A DNA stretch of 64,000 bases from Bryobacterales bacterium (GCA_020847045.1 JADLCT010000039.1:62001-126000), one strand, 5' to 3'; shown: positions 45,425 to 54,912, numbered from the stretch's first letter. Made by a program: numbers and translations. The notes: generated by a model from the letters alone, not told the origin.

Positions 45425-46243
45425 ATGATGGTGAAGGGCTCCGCGCCCGCCGCCAAGGATCATCCGACTGTGCCCGACACGCCCCTCTCCAAGCCAACCG
45501 ATGTGCAGAGCAAAGCGCCGAGTGAGGATAAGTCCTGGGTCTGGCCCGACCCGCAATCCGAAGCGGAGGCCGTGCGGATCTCGCGCCGTGGCGTATGGGG
45601 CCTGGCCATCATCGGACTCCTCACGCTATTCGGCCAGCCGCCCGTCGGACTCCTGCTGGGCTGCGTCTTTCTTCTACTCGCCCTGGGCATCCATTTTGGC
45701 CACGCCACGGCGGCGGTCGCCGGTATGCTGGTCGCCGTGTCGCCCGTCGTGACGCTGCTGCTCAACCGCGGGCCTCATTGGGCCACCTTCCTGTTGAGCG
45801 GGCTCATCCAGTGCCTGCTCATCGCCTACTTCCCCTTCGTGGCCTTTCGCGCTCTCCGCATGGCGGAGCAGTTCCGCTCCGAATCGGGCGGCGCCTCCCC
45901 TTCATCCCTGGCGCCTGGACTGCTGCTCTGGCTGCCGCTCAGCGCCGCCGTGCTGGCGTTCTATCTGTTCGTCACCCCAAATCTCTATCCCATACCCGAG
46001 GACGTTCCCGGGCGCGGCCTGCTTGCCGGCGACATCGTTCTGCTGGAACCCACCAGCGCCCCGCCGCCCGCCACCGAAGCGGCCCGCAAGGTGGAACTCG
46101 GCCGCCGCGCCCGCCGCATCGTATGGTCCTTCCACCCCACGGCGGATGAGTTGAAAACCGGGCAGTTCAGCACCTGGAACATGTATGCGACCGCGCGCCG
46201 CGAGCGCATTCTGCAACCTATCGCCGCGCCCGGTACACACTGA
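45425..46243 (+). CDS. Multi-pass membrane protein of unknown function
   Basis: 272 residues. A polar N-terminal tail of about 55 residues precedes four or five transmembrane helices (GVWGLAIIGLLTLFG, VGLLLGCVFLLLALGIHF, AVAGMLVAVSPVVTLLL, TFLLSGLIQCLLIAYFPFVA, LLLWLPLSAAVLAFYLFVTP). The C-terminal soluble part has RGLLAGDIVLLEP, vaguely like the GD loop of S26 signal peptidases, but without the catalytic serine/lysine pair, so I do not assign that family. Its end overlaps the convergent GT39-like gene by 26 bases. Confidence 0.65.
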   Translation: MMVKGSAPAAKDHPTVPDTPLSKPTDVQSKAPSEDKSWVWPDPQSEAEAVRISRRGVWGLAIIGLLTLFGQPPVGLLLGCVFLLLALGIHFGHATAAVAGMLVAVSPVVTLLLNRGPHWATFLLSGLIQCLLIAYFPFVAFRALRMAEQFRSESGGASPSSLAPGLLLWLPLSAAVLAFYLFVTPNLYPIPEDVPGRGLLAGDIVLLEPTSAPPPATEAARKVELGRRARRIVWSFHPTADELKTGQFSTWNMYATARRERILQPIAAPGTH

Positions 46244-47636
46244 TTTTGTCGTAGTAACTTCCCATCGCCTCGCACCGCCGGCACAACTCTGCCACGCGTT
46301 CCAGGCCTTTGTCCAACCGCTCCACGAGGCCGCGCTCCTTGGCCGGCAGGAAGCCATGCAGCAGGAACACGCGCCGGTAGCGTCCCTGCGAGGTTTCATC
46401 CACAATCGCCTGCGCCTCACGCGCCATCTGTTCCGGCGTCACGGGCGCGTCGTAGCCGGGATGCGTCTCGTTTTCCCTTGGAAGGTTCCGCTCCTCGGCG
46501 GCGCGCGCCGTCCAGTAATAATCCACCGGCGGGCGAGACAGATTAGTGAACACCACCAGGTCACCGCGCTGGGCGTTCTGGGAAAGATACTGTGCCGCCA
46601 TCCGGCTGTCGCAAGGCGAACGCGCCGCCGCCAGAGCCGCCGCCAGGCTGAAGCCCGCCGCCAGCAACACCACCTCGCGCCAGACGCTTGCCCGTCCGTT
46701 TCCCGGGCCGCTTCCGAGTGACCCCGCCGCCACGGCCAGCGCGGGCAGCGCCGTAATGGTGAACCGCGCCCAGAATACAGGTTTCCAAAAGGAGATCACC
46801 AGGGGGACCAGAATCGTGATCGCGGCCAGCGCCCAGCACCATGCCCGCACGCGCGCTTCATCGGCCTCACGCGTCCTCCACACAAACGGCGCGGCAAACC
46901 ATCCCACGCCGCCCAGCAGCATCGCCGCGCCGGCCACATCGGCCACGGTGGGCCTTGTCGCCCACGCCAGCGCCACGCTGCTCTTCCGGATCTGTTGCAT
47001 CAGCACCGGCAGCCAGTACAGCGCGTATGGGGCCAGCGACGCCACGGCGCACAGGATCATGCGCGGCATCCCGCGTCCGCGGCGGCTCGCCAGGAATACG
47101 CAGCCTTGCGCCAGCAGCAGGAAGAAGAACCAGACGTGCGTAAACGTCCCGGCGATATTCGCCGCCACATAGAGCGCCGCCGTGCCCGCGCGCATGCGCT
47201 CCTGCCGGCTCAGCCGCAGAAACGCCATCGTCGAAACGGCCGACACCAGGCCCAGCAGCGCGTACATGCGCACGAACTGCGCCGCCAGCACGGCGATCAG
47301 GCTGCAGCAATACACGGCCACCGCCAGCCCTTGCGCCCGCTCGCCAAACCACTCTCTTGCCGTGCGCCCCACCGTCCATGCCGCCGCCGCAGAAAGCGCC
47401 AGGGACAACACGCGCGCCGCCACCTCCCCCGATCCGGCAATCGCCACCCAGGCCCGCAGCAACCAGTAGTACAGCGGCGGGTGCACATCTCCGCGCAGTT
47501 CCGCCATCATTTCGCGCCACGGCATGGCCACCGCGCGCAAGCTCCAGATCTCATCCGCGCGGAACGGCTGAGCGAGTCCTGGCAGCCACACCAGAAGCCC
47601 CAGCAGCACCACCGCCAGCAGACGGCCGCTAGGCAA
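46218..47636 (-). CDS. GT39/GT83-like membrane glycosyltransferase
   Basis: 472 residues with about ten transmembrane helices. The first loop FRADEIWSLRAVAMPWREMM carries the acidic pair typical of GT-C enzymes (compare ArnT and PMT families), and GDVHPPLYYWLLRAW is the conserved follow-on motif. A soluble C-terminal domain contains DLVVFTNLSRPPVDYYW and ends DKISVYRARR. It likely transfers a polyprenyl-linked sugar in the periplasm. The start is TTG (47636), overlapping the end of glgA by eight bases, so the genes are probably coupled. Confidence 0.82.
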   Translation of the reverse strand: MPSGRLLAVVLLGLLVWLPGLAQPFRADEIWSLRAVAMPWREMMAELRGDVHPPLYYWLLRAWVAIAGSGEVAARVLSLALSAAAAWTVGRTAREWFGERAQGLAVAVYCCSLIAVLAAQFVRMYALLGLVSAVSTMAFLRLSRQERMRAGTAALYVAANIAGTFTHVWFFFLLLAQGCVFLASRRGRGMPRMILCAVASLAPYALYWLPVLMQQIRKSSVALAWATRPTVADVAGAAMLLGGVGWFAAPFVWRTREADEARVRAWCWALAAITILVPLVISFWKPVFWARFTITALPALAVAAGSLGSGPGNGRASVWREVVLLAAGFSLAAALAAARSPCDSRMAAQYLSQNAQRGDLVVFTNLSRPPVDYYWTARAAEERNLPRENETHPGYDAPVTPEQMAREAQAIVDETSQGRYRRVFLLHGFLPAKERGLVERLDKGLERVAELCRRCEAMGSYYDKISVYRARR

Positions 47637-49050
47637 GCAGCCTCCGGAACAATTCGCTGTAGCGCGCCGCGCTCGCGTCCCAACTGTAGTCCCTGTGCAT
47701 GGCCTCGCGCTGCATCTTCCTGTAGCGCGCCGGTTCGTTCCGGTAGACCTCCAGCGCCGCCTGCACCGCGCCCAGCATCTCGTTGCCCGTGTAGCCCCAG
47801 AACTTGAACCCGGTCTGCCCGTCCACGGTGTCTTCCAGGCCGCCCGTCGCCCGCACCACCGGCAGCGTTCCGTACCGCAGCGAGTAAATCTGGTTCAGTC
47901 CGCAGGGCTCATACCGGCTCGGCATCAGAAAGAAGTCCGAGCCGGCTTCGATTTTGTGCGCCAGCGCGTTGGAATATTGCACGCGCACCGATAACTGGTC
48001 CGGATAGGTCTCCGCCAGCCACCGGAACATATCCTCAAACTCCCGCTCGCCCGTCCCCAACACCACGAACCGCGCCCCGGTCTCCATCAGCGGACGCGCC
48101 ACCTGGGCGATCAGATCGAAGCCCTTCTGCCTCGCGAACCGCGACACGATGCCGATCAGCGGCCGCCGCGGGTCCTTCGTGTCCAGACCGAATTCCCGCA
48201 GCACGTCCAACTTGCAGGCCACCTTGCCTTCCATCGTGTCCGCTGAATACCTCTGCGCGATGTAACGGTCCGTTTCAGGGCTCCACTCGGAATAATCCAC
48301 ACCGTTCAGAATGCCGCTCAGAGAGTTCGCCCGGGCCGAGAGCAGCCCCTCCAGCCCTTCGCCGAACTCAGGCGTCTGAATCTCGCGCGCATAGGTTGGA
48401 CTCACCGTCGTGATCCAGTCCGCATAGACAATGGCGCCCTTCAGAAAGTTCACGTCGCCGTGGAACTCCATCAGGTCCGGACGCATCTGCTCGGGGCCGA
48501 GACCAATGTCGGGCAGCAGGTGCGGCCCGATCCGGCCCTGATAGCCGAGGTTGTGGATCGTCGTCACCACTTTCGTGCCAAAAAATGTCGGGTCGTGAGC
48601 GTAGAAGCCCCGCAGATAGGGCGCCACCAGCGCCGCCTGCCAGTCATGAAGGTTGAGAATCTGTGGCCGGAACACCTGCCGCGAAAGCGCTATGGCCGCG
48701 TGCGACAGCAGGCTGAAGCGGATATGGTTGTCGCCGAAATCCGAGCCGTGGCTTCCGTACAGCCCGTCGCGTCCGAACAGCGGCGGACAATCGACGAAAT
48801 AGTACGGCGTCCCCTTGACCTGCTTCACCCAGAAGTCCGCCGGAAACGTCATCCATCCCGGGTGCAGCATGACGTTGGAGGCCACGCGCGCCGCGTCGTC
48901 CAGGGGAATCGATCCGTAGCGCGGCATCAGCACCGCCACGTCCTCCCCGCGCGCCCGCAGCGCCTGCGGCAGCGCTCCCAGCACGTCGCCGAGGCCTCCT
49001 GTTTTGGCAAACGGAACGGCTTCGCTGGTTACCATCAGTATGCGCGGCAT
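47629..49050 (-). CDS. glgA: Glycogen synthase (ADP-glucose type)
   Basis: 473-residue GT5 enzyme extending alpha-1,4-glucan from ADP-glucose. The ADP-binding KTGGL is at residues 16-20 (SEAVPFAKTGGLGDVLG). ILNLHDWQAALVAPYL, the GT-B motif GIVSRFARQKGFDLI, and the C-terminal MPSRYEPCGLNQIYSLRYGTLPVVR (acidic catalytic region) are all intact. No other glycogen genes are adjacent. Confidence 0.97.
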   Translation of the reverse strand: MPRILMVTSEAVPFAKTGGLGDVLGALPQALRARGEDVAVLMPRYGSIPLDDAARVASNVMLHPGWMTFPADFWVKQVKGTPYYFVDCPPLFGRDGLYGSHGSDFGDNHIRFSLLSHAAIALSRQVFRPQILNLHDWQAALVAPYLRGFYAHDPTFFGTKVVTTIHNLGYQGRIGPHLLPDIGLGPEQMRPDLMEFHGDVNFLKGAIVYADWITTVSPTYAREIQTPEFGEGLEGLLSARANSLSGILNGVDYSEWSPETDRYIAQRYSADTMEGKVACKLDVLREFGLDTKDPRRPLIGIVSRFARQKGFDLIAQVARPLMETGARFVVLGTGEREFEDMFRWLAETYPDQLSVRVQYSNALAHKIEAGSDFFLMPSRYEPCGLNQIYSLRYGTLPVVRATGGLEDTVDGQTGFKFWGYTGNEMLGAVQAALEVYRNEPARYRKMQREAMHRDYSWDASAARYSELFRRLLA

Positions 49051-49069
49051 GCAGAAACAGTCTCCATGA

Positions 49070-49075
49070 TACAGT
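49070..49075 (+). promoter_or_regulatory. Candidate -10 element for the sulfatase gene (leaderless type)
   Basis: TACAGT ends seven bases before the ATG at 49083; no Shine-Dalgarno sequence. The divergent glgA start is only 32 bases away. Confidence 0.4.
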
Positions 49076-49082
49076 CGCCCTC

Positions 49083-50432
49083 ATGCAACGACGAGAGTTT
49101 CTTGGCGCCGCCACAGCCACGGCAACCACCGCCGCCTCCGCCCCCGCACCTCCGAACATTCTCGTCCTGATGCCCGACCAGTGGCGCGGCCAGGATCTCG
49201 GCTCCATGGGCAACGAACAGGTCCGCACGCCGGTTCTCGACCGCCTCGCCTCGCAAGGCATGCAGTTCACCAACGCCGTGGCCAACTGCCCGGTCTGCAC
49301 GCCCGCCCGCGCCTGCCTGCTCACCGGCCGCTATCCTCACCAGGTGAAGATGGCCGTCAATGATGTCCCGCTGGGCATTCAGGAGGTCACCATCGCCGAA
49401 CTCCTGCAGCGCGCCGGCTATTACACGGGATTCATCGGCAAATGGCATTTGCAGGGCGGCCTCCGCAACCCTGGTTTTGTTCCGCCCGGCGAGCGCCGCC
49501 AGGGCTTCGACTTCTGGGCCGCCAATATCTGCAACCACAACTACCTGAAGACCTGGTATTTTCGCGACACCGCCGAGCCCATCCCCATTCCCGGCTACGA
49601 GGTGTTCACCTGGACCGAACTCGCCATGGAGTTCCTCGCGAACGCCCGCGGCCAGCAGCGCCCGTTCTACCTGAACGTCTGGTATGGCCCGCCGCACGAC
49701 CCCTATCTCGTGCCCCCCGGCTACGAGGGCCTGTACGACGCGGCGAAATTGAAGATGCGCCCCAACTGGAAGTCCGGCGCCAAGCGCAACGGCGAGCCCA
49801 AGGACATCGCGGGCTACTACTCCGCCATCACATGCCTGGACACGGAAATCGGCCGTCTCCTGGCCAGGCTCGACTCACTGGGCCTGGCGGAAAACACCGT
49901 CGTCTACTTCATGAGCGATCACGGAGACATGCTCGGCAGCCAGCAAACCTTCCTGAAACGCAAGCCATGGGAGGAGTCCGCCATCGTCCCCAGTATCTTC
50001 CGCTGGCCCGGCCGCATTCCGGCGGGCAGGCGCTCGGCGGCGCATCTTTCGCACATCGACGTAGTGCCCACGCTGCTCGGCTTTGCCGGCGTGAAACAGC
50101 TTCCGTGCATGCCCGGGGCCGATCTTTCCGGCTATCTGACGGGCGCTTCAAACCAGGCGCCCGAGGAGGCCTTCCTGATGATTTACACCGCCACCGAGGT
50201 GGACGAACACGGCCCCTGGCGCGGATTGCGCAATGGCAAATGGAAATACGCCCGGCATGAGGACGGGCCGTGGGTGCTCTACGATCTCGAACGGGACCCT
50301 TATGAACTGAACAACCTGGCCGGCAGCCGTTCGCACCGCTCGCTGAGGGACGCGATGGATTCCCGTATCGCCGCGCAGATGGCCGCCAGCGGAGACGACT
50401 GGACGCGCCGCTTCGACCGTCCCTACCGCTAG
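49083..50432 (+). CDS. Type I sulfatase, exported
   Basis: 449-residue formylglycine-dependent sulfatase. The maturation motif C-T-P-A-R begins at Cys72 (CPVCTPARACLLTGRYP); the cysteine must be oxidised by a formylglycine-generating enzyme, which is not in this window. NILVLMPDQWRGQDLG supplies metal-ligand aspartate, IGKWHL the lysine/histidine pair, and VVYFMSDHGDMLG the distal Asp-His. The N-terminus QRREFLGAATATATTAAS is a Tat-like leader, so it should act on sulfated glycans or esters outside the cytoplasm. Confidence 0.93.
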   Translation: MQRREFLGAATATATTAASAPAPPNILVLMPDQWRGQDLGSMGNEQVRTPVLDRLASQGMQFTNAVANCPVCTPARACLLTGRYPHQVKMAVNDVPLGIQEVTIAELLQRAGYYTGFIGKWHLQGGLRNPGFVPPGERRQGFDFWAANICNHNYLKTWYFRDTAEPIPIPGYEVFTWTELAMEFLANARGQQRPFYLNVWYGPPHDPYLVPPGYEGLYDAAKLKMRPNWKSGAKRNGEPKDIAGYYSAITCLDTEIGRLLARLDSLGLAENTVVYFMSDHGDMLGSQQTFLKRKPWEESAIVPSIFRWPGRIPAGRRSAAHLSHIDVVPTLLGFAGVKQLPCMPGADLSGYLTGASNQAPEEAFLMIYTATEVDEHGPWRGLRNGKWKYARHEDGPWVLYDLERDPYELNNLAGSRSHRSLRDAMDSRIAAQMAASGDDWTRRFDRPYR

Positions 50433-50437
50433 GACGG
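50417..50437. terminator. Possible hairpin after the sulfatase gene
   Basis: CCGTCC-N9-GGACGG, a perfect 6-bp inverted repeat spanning the sulfatase stop codon. No T-tract follows. It could slow polymerase between the convergent sulfatase and ald genes. Confidence 0.3.
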
Positions 50438-50441
50438 CCCG

Positions 50442-51554
50442 CTACAGCAAGGATCGCAGTTCGCTGTGTTCCAGGCCCAGGCTTCCGGCCACCGCGGCGC
50501 AGGTCAGGCGCCCGCGGAACGTGTTTACGCTCTCGTAGATCGCGGGGTTGTCCATGCTGGCCTGCTCCAGTCCCTTGCGCGCCAAGGCCATCACGTACGG
50601 CATCGTCGCGTTGGTCAGCGCCAGCGTCGAGGTATGCGGCACCGCCGCCGGCATGTTCGACACGCAGTAGTGCAGCACCTCGTCCACGAAGTACACAGGG
50701 TCGGTGTGCGTCGTCGGACGCGAGGTTTCGAAACACCCGCCCTGGTCGATTGCGACATCCACCAGCACCGAACCGGCGCGCATGTCCCGCAACCATTCCT
50801 TGCGCACCAGCCGCGGCGCGGAGGCGCCAGGAATCAGCACGCCGCCAATCACCAGGTCGGCGCGCTTCACCGCCTCGCGAACGGTCCAGACGTTCGAAGC
50901 AAGCGTCGTGACGTTCGAATGGAAGATGTCGTCCAGTTGCCGCAGACGGTCCAGGTTCTTGTCGATAACCGTCACGTGCGCACCCATGCCAAATGCCGTT
51001 TTCGCCGCGTTCAGCCCCACAATGCCGCCGCCCAGAATCACCACGTTGGCCGGCGCCACGCCAGGCACGCCACCCAGCAGAATGCCCCGGCCGCCGTTCG
51101 GCTTCTCCAGGTAGCGCGCGCCAATCTGCACCGACATGCGGCCGGCCACTTCGCTCATGGGGATCAACAATGGCAGTGAGCCGTCGCGCTCCCGGAGCGT
51201 CTCGTAGGCCGCCGCGTTCACACCGGTCTCCAGCAGTTTCGCCGTCAGTTCCGGCAATGGGGCCAGATGCAAATAGGTGAACAGCGTAAGTCCCGGCCGC
51301 AGGAAGCCATACTCGGACGGCTGCGGCTCTTTCACTTTCACCACCAACTGCGCGGTTCGCCAGACGCTGCCCGCGTCCGGGGCAATCGAGGCTCCTGCCG
51401 CGCGATAGGCCGCATCGGGAATCGAGGAACCCAGGCCCGCCCCCTCCTGCACCAACACCGTGTGTCCCGCCTCCACCAGAGCCGTCACGCCGCTCGGAAC
51501 CAGCCCGGTCCGCGACTCGTGGTCCTTGACCTCGGCGGGCACGCCGATGATCAT
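50442..51554 (-). CDS. ald: Alanine dehydrogenase
   Basis: 370-residue NAD-dependent enzyme interconverting L-alanine and pyruvate with ammonia. [20 protein letters not shown], catalytic lysine region [12 protein letters not shown], catalytic histidine in [10 protein letters not shown], and the Rossmann motif [22 protein letters not shown] are all present. [18 protein letters not shown] is another signature. Its ATG overlaps the stop of the peptidoglycan-binding gene as ATGA, which links alanine catabolism to a cell-wall-binding protein. Confidence 0.97.
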   Translation of the reverse strand: MIIGVPAEVKDHESRTGLVPSGVTALVEAGHTVLVQEGAGLGSSIPDAAYRAAGASIAPDAGSVWRTAQLVVKVKEPQPSEYGFLRPGLTLFTYLHLAPLPELTAKLLETGVNAAAYETLRERDGSLPLLIPMSEVAGRMSVQIGARYLEKPNGGRGILLGGVPGVAPANVVILGGGIVGLNAAKTAFGMGAHVTVIDKNLDRLRQLDDIFHSNVTTLASNVWTVREAVKRADLVIGGVLIPGASAPRLVRKEWLRDMRAGSVLVDVAIDQGGCFETSRPTTHTDPVYFVDEVLHYCVSNMPAAVPHTSTLALTNATMPYVMALARKGLEQASMDNPAIYESVNTFRGRLTCAAVAGSLGLEHSELRSLL

Positions 51555-52153
51555 CGCGGAACCTTATCGTTCGCGCCGGATGCCGCGGGAATTCCTTCCG
51601 GCGCCGGAATCACGACAGGTTCGGGCGGCGTCACGGGCGCGGCTGGTTGCCCACCACCCCGCTTCGGCCCAAGTCCCAAGGCGATCAAACTCAACGAGCC
51701 CAGCTTGCCGTCGGGCTTCAGGTTCTGATCTTTTTGAAACCGCTTCAGCGCGGACGACGAAGCCTCGTCCCAACTCCCGCCGGTCTCGCCCGCATAGTAG
51801 CCGCGTTGCTTGAGCGCGCGTTGAATCTCCGCGTACCGTTCCGGCGCCGGACGCGCCTGCCCTGCCGGACGCCGCACGCGCCGCGCCGCGGCCGTACGCC
51901 GTTTGGCAGGACGCTTGGCGCCACGCGCGGTTTTTCCGCCCGGCTTCCGGCTTGCCGTCTGCTTCGAAGCAGACTTCCGGACCGCACTCATTTTCGCGCC
52001 TCTTTTCTTGACGGAGGGTTTCTTGCTGGAGGTTTTCCGGACCGCCGCGGACCTGGTGGACCTCGACGCGGGCTTCTTGGCGGCCGGGGCGGCAACCGCC
52101 ATGCAGCCAAGCAGCAGGCCAGCGCACAAAATGCAGGAAACGATGGCTCGCAA
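51551..52153 (-). CDS. Exported Lys/Arg-rich protein with peptidoglycan-binding domain
   Basis: 200 residues. Signal peptide RAIVSCILCAGLLLGCMAVA, then about 75 residues rich in Lys, Arg, Ala and Ser (many SKK, RKS and KRP steps), which resembles histone H1-like tails. A PG_binding_1 domain follows (PERYAEIQRALKQRGYYAGE, SSALKRFQKDQNLKPDGKLG). The last 35 residues are Pro-rich. The basic tail could bind acidic wall or outer-membrane polymers. The start is TTG at 52153, six bases after TAGAAT. Confidence 0.82.
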   Translation of the reverse strand: MRAIVSCILCAGLLLGCMAVAAPAAKKPASRSTRSAAVRKTSSKKPSVKKRGAKMSAVRKSASKQTASRKPGGKTARGAKRPAKRRTAAARRVRRPAGQARPAPERYAEIQRALKQRGYYAGETGGSWDEASSSALKRFQKDQNLKPDGKLGSLSLIALGLGPKRGGGQPAAPVTPPEPVVIPAPEGIPAASGANDKVPR

Positions 52154-52159
52154 TCCACA

Positions 52160-52192
52160 ATTCTACCAAACGCCATCCGGCGGGCGTATGCT
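52160..52192. promoter_or_regulatory. Divergent pair of -10 elements, leaderless type
   Basis: Minus-strand TAGAAT (52165-52160) ends six bases before the TTG at 52153; plus-strand TATGCT (52187-52192) ends six bases before the ATG at 52199. The whole intergenic space is 45 bases, so both start sites are tightly bounded. Confidence 0.5.
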
Positions 52193-52198
52193 GTACGC

Positions 52199-52651
52199 AT
52201 GCGCCCCCTCTGCTGGATTCTCCCGCTGGCGCTGGCCGCCGGCGTTTCCTGCAACCGCCACCAGGACGTTCAGGCAACCCGCGAGGCGGAATTCCGCTCC
52301 CTGCTTACCGGCGCGAAACTTTCGGGCCGCTTCTGGGTCACCGGCAAGCCGGAGACTCATGCCGACTCGTACAAGATCTCTGGCGTCACAAAACTCCCCG
52401 GCGGCTTCTGGACCATCAACGCCGAGATTCCCCGCCCCTCCGGGCCCTTGACGGTCCCGGTTCCCGTCCGCGTGGAATGGGCGGGCGACACGCCGGTGAT
52501 CCAACTCACCGAGGCCACGTTGCCTGGGCTCGGCACATTCACCGCCCGCGTACTTTTCTATGCGGACAAGAACGGCCGCGGCCACTACGCGGGCTTCTGG
52601 TGGGGCGGCGATCACGGCGGCGAGATGTCTGGCCTCGTCGAACGCCCCTAG
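52199..52651 (+). CDS. Small exported protein or lipoprotein, unknown function
   Basis: 150 residues. Signal peptide RPLCWILPLALAAGVSC, with a cysteine that might be a lipid site although the lipobox (GVSC) is imperfect. The mature part is beta-rich: LSGRFWVTGKPETHADSYKI, FWTINAEIPRPSGPLTVPVP, FTARVLFYADKNGRGHYAG, ending FWWGGDHGGEMSGLVERP. No family recognised. The start is set by the leader and by TATGCT six bases upstream. Confidence 0.72.
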   Translation: MRPLCWILPLALAAGVSCNRHQDVQATREAEFRSLLTGAKLSGRFWVTGKPETHADSYKISGVTKLPGGFWTINAEIPRPSGPLTVPVPVRVEWAGDTPVIQLTEATLPGLGTFTARVLFYADKNGRGHYAGFWWGGDHGGEMSGLVERP

Positions 52652-52664
52652 CACGCGGCTAGGG
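52646..52664. terminator. Small hairpin holding both stop codons of a convergent pair
   Basis: CCCTAG-N7-CTAGGG, a perfect 6-bp palindrome. The plus-strand TAG (52649-52651) and the minus-strand TAG (52661-52659) are both in the stem. There is no T-tract. Same design as at 24212-24229. Confidence 0.35.
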
Positions 52665-54860
52665 CTGCGGCTCACGGGCCTTTGCCGGATCGAACACCTC
52701 CAGCGTTGACGGTTCCAGGCCAAAAGGCCGGCCGTCAGCCTCGTCCGTGAACAGACGGCCCAGGTCCGCCGCCGCGGCGCTGGCCAGGTCCACGGGCGGC
52801 AACCGCAGAATGCGGAGTGCCAACTTGAGCGCGGCAGGCATGCTCGCATTCACATGCGAGCAGTAGTTGCGTTTCGCCCACGGGCTTACCGCGAAAAAGA
52901 GTGTCCGGTGCGAGTCGATGTGATCCGCGCCCCCTTGCGGGTCCTCTTCCGCGACCAGAATCGCCATCCGCTTCCAGTAGGGAGTCTGGGAGAGAAACTG
53001 CACGACGCGCCCCAGGGCATGATCGCTGCCCGCGGCATAGGAGGCTTGAAATGGATAACCGTCTTCCGGCCGCGGCTTGGCCATACGGCCGCCCGGAAGG
53101 CGGAGCAGGAGCAGGCGCGGCAGCGGTTTGCCCGGTTGCAGATAATCGCGGCCGATGACGCCGATGAACTGGCTGGCGCGTTGCTGGTCCGTGCCGTCCG
53201 GGCTGACTCCATCCTGGCCATCTTCGCCGCCGAAGATCCGGTAGGCCACGCCGTTCCGTTCCAGACTCCGCCACAAGGCGGCATTCTTCCATGGCCGCTC
53301 GCCGCCCGCCTCCGCGTAGAAATTGTCCGAAAAGGCGAACCGCTCCGCCAGTGCGTGCTGATTCGGAGTGACGTTCACGAACCGCAGCCCCAGCCTCTGC
53401 CGCAGTTCGTTCTTCTGCTGCACGATCACGCCCCGCCGGCCATAGCGGGCCAGTGGTGGGAGCGACGCCACCGCGCCGTTCGCAGCCGTCTCCACATCGC
53501 CCAGCACCTCGTCGAACGTGTGGCCCTGCTTCACGATGATGACGGCGTGGTCGAGTTCCGGCGGAAGCGGGGCCGCCCCGGCGCGCGAGGGCGTGAAGCC
53601 ATTGTTCGCCCACACGCGGCCGGTCATCGCCGGCAGCTCATCGGCGCCGGGCAGCGGAGCTATCGAGACCGCCCCGCGCCAGAAAGGCTCCGCCGCGCCG
53701 CCCAGGACGGGCCCCTGCCGCGAGGCGTTCGGTCCGGCACCGTGGCCCTTGGCCGAGGCGGTAAACATCCGCCCCTCGCGCGTGGAAACCTGCGTGGGAA
53801 ACCACGCCGCCGGGATGTGGCCCAGGACGGCGAATGTCCGCGCGTCGATGACCGCCACGGCGTTGATGCCGGACTCGGCGGCCAGAATCCAGCCGTTCGT
53901 GGGCTCATGGTGCAGGCCCAGAGGCGCGATGCCGCGCAGCCCTTCCAAACCCGGCGCGCGCAACTCGATCTCACGCACCGGCCGCAGGGTCCGGGCCTGG
54001 ATGATCGAAACAGAATCCTGATTGTTGTTTGAAACAAAAATGTAGTCTTGCGTAACCGCGATGCCCGCTCCGCCGCGGTCCGATGCGTCCGCGGCGCCCC
54101 CCGTTCTCACCGTGCCCGCGATCCTCGGCGCTGCCGGATGCTCCACATCCACCGCCGTCAAGAACCCGTATCCGGCCTCTCCCCGGTGCGTCACATACAC
54201 GCGCCGCGCATCGGCGGCCAGAGCCAGTGCGACCGGCTGCTCCAGGGGAACTGTGGCCGCGATCCGCGCTCGTTTCGTGTCGATCATCACCAGGCGGGAG
54301 TTCCCCTGGTCCAGCACAAAGAGCCATCCGCGCCTGGCGTCGAAGGCGAGTTCCCCGGCATGCGAGCCCGCCAGACCACCCGCGTTCAACTCGTAGGTCT
54401 GCTTCACAACGCCGGACCGCGCATCCAGCAGACGCACCCGCCCCGGCAGCCCATCGCTGGCATAAACGTCGCGGCCATTGGCGAACACCACCCCGGAAAA
54501 CAGGCTCCGCGAGAAATCCACGCCGCCTCCGGCGCTTCCGGATTCGATGTTCAGCGTCTGCGCGCGCCAGACGCCGCCGTCACGCCGCAGCACGGTGAGC
54601 GAGTTCCTGATGGCGCCCCCGTCCAGCGTCGCCACCGTCTTGCCATCGGGGCTCAGCGCCAATCCCATGGGACCGGGGCCTGACGGAAACTGCGCCCCCG
54701 CGGGCGAGAGGATGCGGCCTCCCGGCAGAACGCTTTCGGCGCCCGGACGCCGCACCGCCGCGCGCTCTCCGGCCGGCGGTTGATACTCGGCAGCCAGGGC
54801 GCACAGACACAAGGCCCCGCACACGGCCGCCGCCATCGGTCGCCACTCGCTCCGGAGCAT
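52659..54860 (-). CDS. Beta-propeller / phosphoesterase fusion (YncE + alkaline phosphatase superfamily)
   Basis: 733 residues. An N-terminal seven-bladed propeller (about 50-400) has YncE/NHL-like strands such as GLALSPDGKTVATLDGG, LAFDARRGWLFVLDQGN and VAVIDARTFAVLGHIPAAW. A C-terminal phosphoesterase domain follows. Its opening HAVIIVKQGHTFDEVLGD corresponds to the family KENRTFDQVFGD motif; the threonine is kept, but the metal-binding glutamate and asparagine are replaced. TPNQHALAERFAFSDNFY and the distal D-H-x-D-x-H ligands (GGADHIDSHRTLFF) remain. The signal peptide is AAAVCGALCLCALAA. Catalysis is uncertain. The start is ATG 54860, with a TTG at 54863. Confidence 0.8.
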   Translation of the reverse strand: MLRSEWRPMAAAVCGALCLCALAAEYQPPAGERAAVRRPGAESVLPGGRILSPAGAQFPSGPGPMGLALSPDGKTVATLDGGAIRNSLTVLRRDGGVWRAQTLNIESGSAGGGVDFSRSLFSGVVFANGRDVYASDGLPGRVRLLDARSGVVKQTYELNAGGLAGSHAGELAFDARRGWLFVLDQGNSRLVMIDTKRARIAATVPLEQPVALALAADARRVYVTHRGEAGYGFLTAVDVEHPAAPRIAGTVRTGGAADASDRGGAGIAVTQDYIFVSNNNQDSVSIIQARTLRPVREIELRAPGLEGLRGIAPLGLHHEPTNGWILAAESGINAVAVIDARTFAVLGHIPAAWFPTQVSTREGRMFTASAKGHGAGPNASRQGPVLGGAAEPFWRGAVSIAPLPGADELPAMTGRVWANNGFTPSRAGAAPLPPELDHAVIIVKQGHTFDEVLGDVETAANGAVASLPPLARYGRRGVIVQQKNELRQRLGLRFVNVTPNQHALAERFAFSDNFYAEAGGERPWKNAALWRSLERNGVAYRIFGGEDGQDGVSPDGTDQQRASQFIGVIGRDYLQPGKPLPRLLLLRLPGGRMAKPRPEDGYPFQASYAAGSDHALGRVVQFLSQTPYWKRMAILVAEEDPQGGADHIDSHRTLFFAVSPWAKRNYCSHVNASMPAALKLALRILRLPPVDLASAAAADLGRLFTDEADGRPFGLEPSTLEVFDPAKAREPQP

Positions 54861-54912
54861 CAAATCCTATGGTATCCGCTGGAGCGATGGGCCCGCCCTG
54901 GCCGCTCGCACG

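Noticed and set aside
45425..46243. S26 signal peptidase assignment for this membrane protein
   Set aside because: Only an RGLLAGDIVLLEP stretch resembles the family; no catalytic Ser/Lys pair is visible.
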